DNA from: Verrucomicrobiota bacterium
GTDB taxonomy: Bacteria > Verrucomicrobiota > Verrucomicrobiia > Limisphaerales > UBA1319
Direction of reading: 5' to 3'
Length of the DNA: 64,000 nt
Assembly: GCA_022711435.1 (NCBI GenBank)
Contig: JAKLFB010000003.1
Location: 124,001-188,000, forward strand
The notes below the pieces were generated by a model. It ran no database searches. It was given only the letters and a program-made list of their open reading frames with translations, and was not told the DNA's origin. Made by a program: the position numbers and the translations under genes. Positions 27,214 to 34,198 of the stretch are shown here, piece after piece. The stretch's first letter is position 1. Every line of letters begins with the position of its first letter.

Positions 27214-28533
27214 TCAGAGTTCAGCCGCGATCCGGACACGGAAGAACAGCGGCGAAACACTGGATAAAGCCGGGCCGGCAAGCACGCGGGCGGACTCCAA
27301 TCCCGATCCGAGCGGAGATGGGGGTTCTTCGGTGGTCCACACGAGGGCGGTGTCGTCGCCGTTGAAGTGCCATGCCGCCAGGTCCGTCGAAACCTCGACG
27401 CAGTAGCTGAGCTTCGCATCCAGGCGGCGAGTGAACCGGAGGGCGGCTCCATCGATGGTGAGAAGAGGGACATCCGAGCCGCGCCGCGGATGGGTGGCCA
27501 GGGCGTATTCGAGCAAGTTGGGAGCGCCATCGCCATCGGCGTCGCCAGCCGGCTCAGCTTGGGGAGAAGTTACGGAGAAGAATCGCATCCGCCATTCCTC
27601 ATAGGATGGGCTGCTGAGATCGAGCGCGAGATCCCACGGCTCGCTCTGGGCCGCGGGCATGGAGAGGTTCTCGAATTCCGTGCCGTCGAGGTTGCAGCGT
27701 GCAATCCGGCGCGCGCTGGTGCTGAAAGGGCCGCTCCCGCGGCCGCCCGTATCCGCCCAGTAGAGTTTGCCCGCCTCCGCATCGAGCGCCAAGCCGTGCG
27801 GCGCATTCAGGCCGCTCAGCACAACCTCATACACGCCCCCGGCGACGGCGCGCTTGAAGAGCGTGCCGGACTGGCGATCGCACCAGTAGACGGCGCGTGT
27901 GGCGGGGTCCACGGCCAGGTCGCGCGTGCGCGTGGGGGTGGTGATGATGAAGTCTGGATCGAGGGCGCCGGTGAAGGTGGCGCGGCGGAAGCTGCTGGGG
28001 CCATTGCCGCTGCTCGTGACACCCCAGTAGATGAAACCGTCCGGTGGATCCAGAAACAAGAAATACGGCGCCGCGGCCGTGCCGGGCGGCGTCGTCACGA
28101 CCGGTTCGACGCCGGAGCCATCGAGATTGGCACGCAAGACGAAGCCGTTCCCGCTGCTGCCGGGGTTGGCGTCGGCCCAATACAGCTTGCCAGACACCTC
28201 GTCGATCTCGAGGTCCGCGTTGAGAACGCTGGCGCCCAGCCCGACGACCCCCTCGAGTCCGGTCCCATCCGGGCGGATCGAGAAGATCCGTTTCGCGGGG
28301 CCATTATCGAGCACAAAGACCCGGCCCGACGCGCGATGCCAGGCGATCCCGCGGAGGTCGGGCGTCCCGGCCACAGTGATGACCAACTGCTGGTCCGAGC
28401 CGTCGGGCGCGAGGGATACAACCGAGCCGGGCGCGCCGGTGGGTTGGTCGGTGTAATACACGCGCGCCGCCTGGCCAATGGGTGCCGCGATGGCCAAGCC
28501 GGCAACCATCAGCAGAGTGAGTTCACAGTTCAT
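27214..28533 (-). CDS. Secreted YWTD-type beta-propeller protein
   Basis: The 439-residue protein has a signal peptide (LTLLMVAGLAIAAPIGQAA). It then carries repeated LDL-receptor class B/YWTD-like blades: LYWADANPGSSGNG, IYWGVTSSGNG, VYWCDRQSGTLFKR and LYWADTGGRG. Together these form a six-bladed propeller over about residues 20-310. Near residue 335 is a calcium-loop-like GDADGDGAPNLLEYALATHP, common in secreted verrucomicrobial proteins, and the end is a beta-rich tail (LSYCVEVSTDLAAWHF). Likely a binding protein of the cell surface or medium; no catalytic residues are seen. Divergent from the serine hydrolase gene, 239 bases away. Confidence 0.8.
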   Translation of the reverse strand: MNCELTLLMVAGLAIAAPIGQAARVYYTDQPTGAPGSVVSLAPDGSDQQLVITVAGTPDLRGIAWHRASGRVFVLDNGPAKRIFSIRPDGTGLEGVVGLGASVLNADLEIDEVSGKLYWADANPGSSGNGFVLRANLDGSGVEPVVTTPPGTAAAPYFLFLDPPDGFIYWGVTSSGNGPSSFRRATFTGALDPDFIITTPTRTRDLAVDPATRAVYWCDRQSGTLFKRAVAGGVYEVVLSGLNAPHGLALDAEAGKLYWADTGGRGSGPFSTSARRIARCNLDGTEFENLSMPAAQSEPWDLALDLSSPSYEEWRMRFFSVTSPQAEPAGDADGDGAPNLLEYALATHPRRGSDVPLLTIDGAALRFTRRLDAKLSYCVEVSTDLAAWHFNGDDTALVWTTEEPPSPLGSGLESARVLAGPALSSVSPLFFRVRIAAEL

Positions 28534-28772
28534 GGCGATCGAATTGCGGCAGGTTCGACCTGGCTGGGAAGAAGGTCAAGGATTTCTCCCGGACGCGGTC
28601 GCCCCGTCGCCCTCCCACGCAGGCTGTGGTATCTTCAAAAGATTTGTCGGTTTGGCCGAAATGCGATAGTCATCAGGCGTTTGGTGACACATGGGCGGAC
28701 ATTCCACAGGGTGACGGCCCGCGCGGCTCGCGCTCTGGGTGGGGACGGCGGAATCCACGACGAAGGACAGAA

Positions 28773-29960
28773 ATGAAACCATTCGCGGCGATCATAGCCA
28801 TTAGCCTGCTGGCCAGCGCGCACGCAAAGGCCGCGGATCGAGTCTGGCGGGCGACGGGCGAATCGGCCGGGCCGGAACTCGTGGCCTTGGACGACACCAT
28901 GCGGGCATTCATGGTCAAGCGGAAGATCTCGGCGGGAGCGCTTGCCGTCACATACCAGGGGCGGTTGATGCTGGCCAAAGGCTATCGTTGGGCGGGCACA
29001 GAGGAGGAGCCCGTGGGGCCGGAATCCCTGTTCCGCATCGCCAGTCTCTCGAAGCCGATCACGGCGGTGGCGGTTCTCCACCTGGTCGAAGCGGGCAAGT
29101 TGCGTCTGGACGAGAAAGTGGTGGAGGTGCTGGACCTCGCGCCCGTGAAGGGCAAGACCATGGATCAGAGGCTGCCAAAGGTCACGATTCTGCATCTACT
29201 GCAGCACCTGGGCGGATGGGATCGCGCCAAGTCATATGATCCGATGTTTCGGGATCGACGGTTTGCCGCGGCCCTGAGGGTTCCATTGCCGATCGGGACC
29301 GCCGACATCATCGCCTGCATGAACGGTGAACCGCTGCAGTCTGAGCCGGGAACAACCTATGCTTACAGCAATTACGGTTATTGCTTGCTGGGGCGGGTGA
29401 TCGAGAAACGGAGCGGAATGACCTACGAGGAATACGTGCGCCAGGAGATCCTGGCTCCGCTGGCCATCCGCAACATGCGAATCGGCAAGTCGCGGTTGGC
29501 GGAGCGGTTCCCGGGCGAGGTGCAGTATGAGGGGGAGCGCCCGTACGGGGGCTTTCGCGTCGAGAATCTCGATGCCCATGGCGGGTGGCTGGCGTCGGCG
29601 GTCGATCTGGCCCGGTTTGTCGCGGCGCTGGATGATCCGAATCATCATCCGGCGCTCTCGGCCGCTTCGATCGAGCGGATGTTCGCTCTTCCGGAGAACC
29701 TCGCGGGCAAGGACTATCAACTCGGCGATTCCTACTACGCGTGTGGTTGGCAAGTCCGGGATTATGGCAATGGCCAACGCAACACCTGGCATACCGGTTC
29801 GCTGCCGGGCACCTATACCTTTCTGGCCCGGTGGCGAAGCGGCATCGGCTGTGTCGTGCTGTTCAATCAAAGAGGAAAGGACTTTGCGGCGATCGACTCG
29901 GTGATGGGTCAGGCAACACACCGAATCCAGCAATGGCCGGCGGGGGATTTGTTTCGGTGA
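28773..29960 (+). CDS. Serine hydrolase of the class C beta-lactamase/D-alanyl carboxypeptidase fold
   Basis: The 395-residue exported protein starts at ATG 28773 with AAGGAC just upstream. The signal peptide is PFAAIIAISLLASAHAKA. The active-site triad of the family is present: SLSK (Ser91, Lys94), YSN (Tyr198, Asn200) and HTG (340-342). Family members are esterases, peptidases or lactamases acting in the periplasm; the HTG form is common in non-lactamase esterases. The natural substrate is unknown. It stands alone, divergent from the propeller gene and followed by transposon remnants. Confidence 0.88.
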   Translation: MKPFAAIIAISLLASAHAKAADRVWRATGESAGPELVALDDTMRAFMVKRKISAGALAVTYQGRLMLAKGYRWAGTEEEPVGPESLFRIASLSKPITAVAVLHLVEAGKLRLDEKVVEVLDLAPVKGKTMDQRLPKVTILHLLQHLGGWDRAKSYDPMFRDRRFAAALRVPLPIGTADIIACMNGEPLQSEPGTTYAYSNYGYCLLGRVIEKRSGMTYEEYVRQEILAPLAIRNMRIGKSRLAERFPGEVQYEGERPYGGFRVENLDAHGGWLASAVDLARFVAALDDPNHHPALSAASIERMFALPENLAGKDYQLGDSYYACGWQVRDYGNGQRNTWHTGSLPGTYTFLARWRSGIGCVVLFNQRGKDFAAIDSVMGQATHRIQQWPAGDLFR

Positions 29961-30028
29961 TCGGCCACGACCTCGAACGAGCCGGTTCGGGCGATGTGGA
30001 CCGGCCATTTGGCACCTCATGATACAGG

Positions 30029-30460
30029 TTAATTTGCTGGCGATGGCCCGAGAGGCGATCCTTGGCCGATTGATAACAATGGGGTCAATTCCATCTACGT
30101 GTTGGTCCTGATGACCACTATCATCTGGTGATGCGGACGCTGGAGGCGAATCTAAGGGTCTGTGCAAAAATTACTTCCGATTTTGGCGGGAGCGCCGCCG
30201 GGCCAGATGCGAGGCGCAAGGGAGGGAGTGTATCCCCCCGCGATACTCGACCGACCGAGCAACGAAGCAGATGGCCCGGCGCCGCCCCTGCGGGCTGGGG
30301 GCCTTGGGCGCGCTGGCTGTGTTGCTCCTCGCTCACAGACCGCGCGGGTATGCTCGCTCGTCGCGCCTTGCCAGCCCGCCCAATCCCCTCCAGCAAAATC
30401 GGAATTAATTTTTGCACAGATCCTAAGCGAGGCGATGCGGTGGCTGCAGGCCGGTTGCTG
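30029..30460 (+). pseudogene. RAYT/IS200-like transposase fragment split by a MITE-like element
   Basis: Bases 30107-30155 encode PDDHYHLVMRTLEANL. The element 30156-30423 and one TAA duplicate follow, and then 30427-30449 continues the same frame as SEAMRWLQ. Joined, this is the HxH (HYH) region and following helix of REP-associated tyrosine transposases (Y1_Tnp). A possible start remnant MAREAILG lies at about 30042, but the rest of the N-terminus is missing and YVLV just before PDD needs a one-base frameshift. Downstream of LQ the similarity is lost. So the gene had decayed or been truncated, and the small element jumped into it. The outer limits given are approximate. Confidence 0.65.
30156..30423. 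mobile_element. Small non-autonomous inverted-repeat element (MITE-like), copy 2
   Basis: This is a 268-bp copy of the element at 26919-27191, in the same orientation. The main difference is a 5-bp length change in a C-rich stretch; there are also a few substitutions, one of them in the right end (GCACAGATCC in place of GCACAGACCC). TAA flanks both sides (30153-30155 and 30424-30426). Removing the element and one TAA restores a transposase reading frame, which independently proves the boundaries and the 3-bp target duplication. Confidence 0.88.
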
Positions 30461-30492
30461 TTCTTGTCGAGAAACCGCCTATCAATTCGGCG

Positions 30493-31461
30493 TCAGGGCG
30501 GGCCGGACAACACTGCTAGAAAGGCATCATAGCATGCCCCGGGATTTTCCGGCTGCCCTTGGTGGATCGCTGCTCCGAAGCGCAGGCGGAAACTTTCGCC
30601 ATGGGCAATGGTCACGCTGCTGGGGGCGCCCTGCTTCATCGCCGCGCGGCCGAACGGATTGGCCAGCATCAAGCCGTAGTCACGATTGTGCCACCAGCTT
30701 GGGCGGAAGCTGGCCGGATCGGTCATGACCGTGAGGCCGAGGGGTTGCCCGCGCACGACCCCCGAGTAGTCGCACCACGCCGCCGGTTGCCCCCAGGTGC
30801 TCTTCGCTGACTTCAATCCCGCGCTGCTCCGGATCACCCCCCCGTTCTTCTCGGTGATGCCCGTGGCGACGCGCGCGCCAAAGCCCATTTCCTCCTGGTC
30901 GCCAAACGTGAGATCTCCGGCGTCCGCGTGGAAATCCGCCTCCCAAACCAGCAGCCAGGCGCGGGGCAGTCGAGAGAGGGCGAACCGGTTCGTGAGCGAG
31001 CCCATCGGCGTGCCGTCGGCGGCCAGCAAGCGGCACTCGGCGGCAAACGTGAGCCGGCCATTCGCTGCCGTGGGCGGCTCGGTGAAGCGCCGATGTTCCA
31101 TGCGCGCCTTGTTGCGCCAGAAGTCCTGGCCGCCGAGGTCGCCGAACGCCAGCCAGAGGCCCGGATGCATCGTGTCGTGGTCCGTGGCGTCCTGGCCGGC
31201 AACCGGCGGGTGATTGCGGGTGACCTTCCGTCCATCCGGCGTGTGCACGTTGGCGAAATAGGGGCGGAGGATTTTCTCGTCGCGAAAGACAAACTCGGCG
31301 ACGGGCCGGCCGTCCCAGGCGATCGCCAACCGGTCGGTGGCGCGCGTGAACGTGAACTCGCCACCAGCGGCGCGCGCTGCGCTCGGTGTGCCGAGGGCGA
31401 CCAGGATCACGGCGAGGCACGCCCCGCGTGATCCCCACGGTATAGCTGGTTTTGTGTTCAT
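30493..31461 (-). CDS. DUF6807 (PmoA-like) family exported protein
   Basis: The 322-residue protein starts at ATG 31461, overlapping the MFS gene stop by ATGA. A signal peptide (GACLAVILVALGTPSAARA) is followed by the DUF6807 pattern: LRPYFANVHTPDGRKVTRNHPP, DHDTMHPGLWLAFGDLGGQDFWRN and WCDYSGVVRGQPLGLTVMTDP. Such proteins are often named methane oxygenase PmoA in databases, but they have nothing to do with methane oxidation; they are probable beta-sandwich carbohydrate-related proteins of unknown reaction. Its place in an operon with a dehydrogenase and a carrier supports a sugar or sugar-acid pathway. Confidence 0.82.
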   Translation of the reverse strand: MNTKPAIPWGSRGACLAVILVALGTPSAARAAGGEFTFTRATDRLAIAWDGRPVAEFVFRDEKILRPYFANVHTPDGRKVTRNHPPVAGQDATDHDTMHPGLWLAFGDLGGQDFWRNKARMEHRRFTEPPTAANGRLTFAAECRLLAADGTPMGSLTNRFALSRLPRAWLLVWEADFHADAGDLTFGDQEEMGFGARVATGITEKNGGVIRSSAGLKSAKSTWGQPAAWCDYSGVVRGQPLGLTVMTDPASFRPSWWHNRDYGLMLANPFGRAAMKQGAPSSVTIAHGESFRLRFGAAIHQGQPENPGACYDAFLAVLSGPP

Positions 31462-32735
31462 TCCTGGAGCGTCTTGGTGGAGGTGTCGGGCGCCCACCAG
31501 ATGACCAGCATCCCCAGGGCATAGATCAAGGCAGCCGTTGCCCCCACGGTCGGGTAACTGCCTTTGAACGCGGTGAAGAGCAGGCCGGCCGCCAACACCC
31601 CGGCGGCGGTGGCAAAACGCCCGACGTTGTAGGAGATGCCGCTCCCGGCGGCGCGCACCCGAGTGGGGAACAGCTCCGGCAGATAGAGCGGCAGCCAGCC
31701 GAAAAAGAGCGTCGCCACGAATCCTTGCGCGAAGACCACCGGATGAAAGGACGGTCTCAACGGCGCGGTGAACTGGAACATCGCCACCGTCAACACCGTG
31801 GCCCCCAAGCTGATCAGGAAATAGGTGCGACGCCGTCCGAGCAGGCTGGCGATCTGCGCTCCGGAGAAACTCCCCAGGATCGCCCCCAAAGCCCACCAGC
31901 CCTGCGTCTGGGCCTTGTATCCGGCCAGGGTTGCCCCGCCCACCTTGTCGGCCCAGGGAATCATCCACTTGCTGGCCGCCCAGGCGCCCACCAGCGGGAT
32001 GGAACCAATCACGATTCCGATGATGGTGATCCGAAGCAATGGCGGGCGGAACAGCTCGCGCAACACCCCGGCGGATCTCGCCGGCGCCGGGTGCGCCGTG
32101 CCGGCGCCGGCCGGCTTGCTCCGCGCAGCCAGCCACTGCGGCGATTCAGGCAGCGCCAGGAGCACCAGCATGCCCAACAACGCCGGCGCGGCCGCCAGCT
32201 TGAACAGCCAGCGCCACGAGTCGGGCGTGATGGGCCAGAGCCGTGCCAATTGGGACAAGAGAAGGATGCCCGTGTTGATGGCCACTCCCATCAATCCGGC
32301 CACGGTGGGGCGGGCCTTGTCCGGCCAGCACTCCGCGACCAGGGCCACCGCGTTGGGCCAGACGCCCCCCACCCCCAGGCCCACCAGGAACCGCAACACG
32401 AGCATCTGTTCCTGCGTTTTCACGAACGAGCCCATGCCCGCGAAGAGCGAGTAAAACAGGATGCTGATCCCGAGCGCCCGCTTCCGCCCGATCGCATCCC
32501 CCAGGTTCCCGAGCGCGATGCCGCCCACCGCGGCCCCCAGCATCAGCGCTGCCGTGAACCGCGCAAACCAATCGCCTCCCAGCGTGGGCGTGTAAGCCCC
32601 CGCGAGCAACGACTTCGAAACGGACAGCGACGCAACCGGCATCAGGCCCAGTTCCAAGCCGTCGAAGACCAGGCCCCCAAAGGCGGCGAGCAAGACGGCC
32701 ATCCGGGCCCGGGGAGAGAGGAGGGGGGCACTCAC
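31458..32735 (-). CDS. MFS transporter
   Basis: The 425-residue membrane protein has 12 predicted helices. The MFS signature between helices 2 and 3 is GNLGDAIGRKRALG, and the second half has a matching loop (ASLLGRRRTYFLIS). WPNAVALVAECWPDKARPTVAG and SKSLLAGAYTPTLGG point to the sugar/aromatic acid:H+ symporter type. The start is GTG 32735, overlapping the dehydrogenase stop as GTGA; the stop overlaps the DUF6807 gene as ATGA. Probably imports the substrate of this small operon. Confidence 0.85.
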   Translation of the reverse strand: MSAPLLSPRARMAVLLAAFGGLVFDGLELGLMPVASLSVSKSLLAGAYTPTLGGDWFARFTAALMLGAAVGGIALGNLGDAIGRKRALGISILFYSLFAGMGSFVKTQEQMLVLRFLVGLGVGGVWPNAVALVAECWPDKARPTVAGLMGVAINTGILLLSQLARLWPITPDSWRWLFKLAAAPALLGMLVLLALPESPQWLAARSKPAGAGTAHPAPARSAGVLRELFRPPLLRITIIGIVIGSIPLVGAWAASKWMIPWADKVGGATLAGYKAQTQGWWALGAILGSFSGAQIASLLGRRRTYFLISLGATVLTVAMFQFTAPLRPSFHPVVFAQGFVATLFFGWLPLYLPELFPTRVRAAGSGISYNVGRFATAAGVLAAGLLFTAFKGSYPTVGATAALIYALGMLVIWWAPDTSTKTLQE

Positions 32736-33616
32736 GCCGCCGCACCCTTTCCCGGCTGGCGCAAGACCTCGATGATCGCGCTGTTGTCCTGTTCGCCCCA
32801 GCCGGCCGCCTCCGCCTTTTCCATCAGAGAGCGGTGGGTCTCCGTCAGAGGCAACGGCAAGCCGGCCGAGGCGGCGGCCTGCAACATCAGCCGCACATCC
32901 TTCAAATGCTGGGAGAGCTTGGCTTGAACGGTGAAATCGCGCTCGACCATCTTGCGCCCTTTGGCGTCGATCGCCCGCGAATACGCCATGCTCCCGGCCA
33001 TCACCTCGAGCGCCGCCTTTGGGGAAACCCCCAGCGCCTCCGCAAAGGCCAGCCCCTCCGCCAGCGCCGCCCGGTTCAAGCCCAGCACCAGGTTGCTGAT
33101 CAATTTCATCTTCGCTGCGCTGCCCCAGGGACCGACGTGAAACACGCGCGCTCCCAGGACCGGCCACAGATCCGCGCAGGCCTCAAACGCGGAGCGCTCC
33201 CCGCCGACGATCACCGTCGCTTCACCCCGCCGCGTCTGCTCGCTCGAACCGGAGATCGGCGCATCCAGGTAGCGCACCCCGCGGGCAGCCAGGCGCGCCC
33301 CCAGCGCCCCGGTTTGCTCCGGTTCGCCTGTCGTCGTATCGAGGAGAATCTGGCCGGCATGCAGTCCGTCGTCAAACCGGGCCAGCACCGCCTCGACAAC
33401 CTCGGTCGTATAGAGACTGATGATGACGCGCTCGCACTGCGCGAGCGGATTGTCCGCCCATGTGGCGCCCCGCCCAATCAATGGCGCCGCCTTCTCTCGG
33501 CTGCGATTCCACACCGCCACGCGGTAGCCGTGTTCGAGCAAGCGCTCGGTGAGGGCCGTGCCCATCAAGCCCAGGCCGACGACGCCTATCTGCTCATCGT
33601 TGGATCGTGCTGCCAT
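32732..33616 (-). CDS. NAD(P)-dependent 3-hydroxyisobutyrate dehydrogenase-family oxidoreductase
   Basis: The 294-residue protein has the Rossmann loop GVVGLGLMGTAL at its N-terminus and the family's substrate segment DAPISGSSEQTRRGEATVIVGG. The catalytic lysine is in SAAKMKLISNLVLG. It oxidises a beta-hydroxyacid such as 3-hydroxyisobutyrate, tartronate semialdehyde or a sugar-derived acid; the exact substrate is open. It is the first gene of a three-gene overlapping operon with an MFS carrier and a DUF6807 protein. Its N-terminal coding end overlaps the tail of a PIN-domain fragment. Confidence 0.87.
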   Translation of the reverse strand: MAARSNDEQIGVVGLGLMGTALTERLLEHGYRVAVWNRSREKAAPLIGRGATWADNPLAQCERVIISLYTTEVVEAVLARFDDGLHAGQILLDTTTGEPEQTGALGARLAARGVRYLDAPISGSSEQTRRGEATVIVGGERSAFEACADLWPVLGARVFHVGPWGSAAKMKLISNLVLGLNRAALAEGLAFAEALGVSPKAALEVMAGSMAYSRAIDAKGRKMVERDFTVQAKLSQHLKDVRLMLQAAASAGLPLPLTETHRSLMEKAEAAGWGEQDNSAIIEVLRQPGKGAAA

Positions 33617-33891
33617 GTGGTGATCCTATTCTTGCGGGGGACAAGAGCGACCTGCAGCCCTTCGGCCTTCGCCGGGGCGGCCTGACGCTCGTCGGAGGCC
33701 AGGAAGACCTCGCTTTCGAGCAACAAGGCGCAAGCGACGTGAAGAAGATCGATGGCCCGAGCTCCCATCCTTTCCGCGTGAGCCGCGGACAGTTGGCGTG
33801 CCTGGGAGAAAGCCGAATCCATGTCCATACTCAGCCACCGCCTCGGCACCACCCGGTTCTCCGGACAGAAGTTCAACCAAGCAGCAGGCTC
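33586..33891 (-). pseudogene. C-terminal fragment of a PIN-domain (VapC-like) toxin
   Basis: In the minus frame a segment reads AFSQARQLSAAHAERMGARA, then IDLLHVACALLLESEVFLASDERQAAPAKAEGLQV. This is the C-terminal half of a PIN-domain ribonuclease, with the family's DLLHVA and (F/A)SDERQ elements. The N-terminal part with the first catalytic aspartate is absent and no antitoxin gene is adjacent. The frame continues upstream through non-homologous sequence containing the fused-end remnant at 33957-33977. It overlaps the start of the dehydrogenase gene. Interpreted as a decayed toxin-antitoxin locus. Confidence 0.6.
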
Positions 33892-33956
33892 CGGAGCGGA
33901 ATCGTTTTCATGCTCTCTATCAGTACCGCCTGACAGCGCCCGAGTCAATGGGCTTA

Positions 33957-33977
33957 GGGTCTGTGCTGCACAGACCC
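33957..33977. mobile_element. Fused-end remnant of the MITE-like element
   Basis: GGGTCTGTGC (33957-33966), one T, and GCACAGACCC (33968-33977) are the outermost 10 bases of both ends of the element seen at 26919 and 30156, joined with the interior gone. TTA stands on both sides (33954-33956 and 33978-33980), the same target duplication. This is best explained as an internal deletion derivative of an inserted copy. As a perfect 10-bp hairpin it could also act in transcription. The rest of the gap up to 34198 holds nothing I recognise. Confidence 0.75.
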
Positions 33978-34198
33978 TTAAAGCACTCGACGTGCGTGTA
34001 TCCCGCCGAAGGTCCAGAAGACCAGGCGGAGGTTCCAGCGGCGGTTGCGGGAATGGGGGGCCGGCGTCTTGTTGGGCCAGGCGGTCGTGGGAGATCCATG
34101 GTTCGCCATTCGGATCTGAACCCATTGGTTTCTGAGGGCAACGGCTTATCCTTGCTGAAGGAACGGGATCGCCGTTATGGTGGCCGCCATCATTGACC

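Noticed and set aside
27367..28776. Long plus-strand frame opposite the YWTD propeller gene
   Set aside because: Antisense to a protein with clear signal peptide and blade repeats; its own sequence is Arg/Gly-rich with no motif.
30493..31461. Methane monooxygenase-related function for the PmoA-like protein
   Set aside because: The name comes from database annotation; the sequence is an exported soluble DUF6807 protein without membrane helices or copper ligands of particulate methane monooxygenase.
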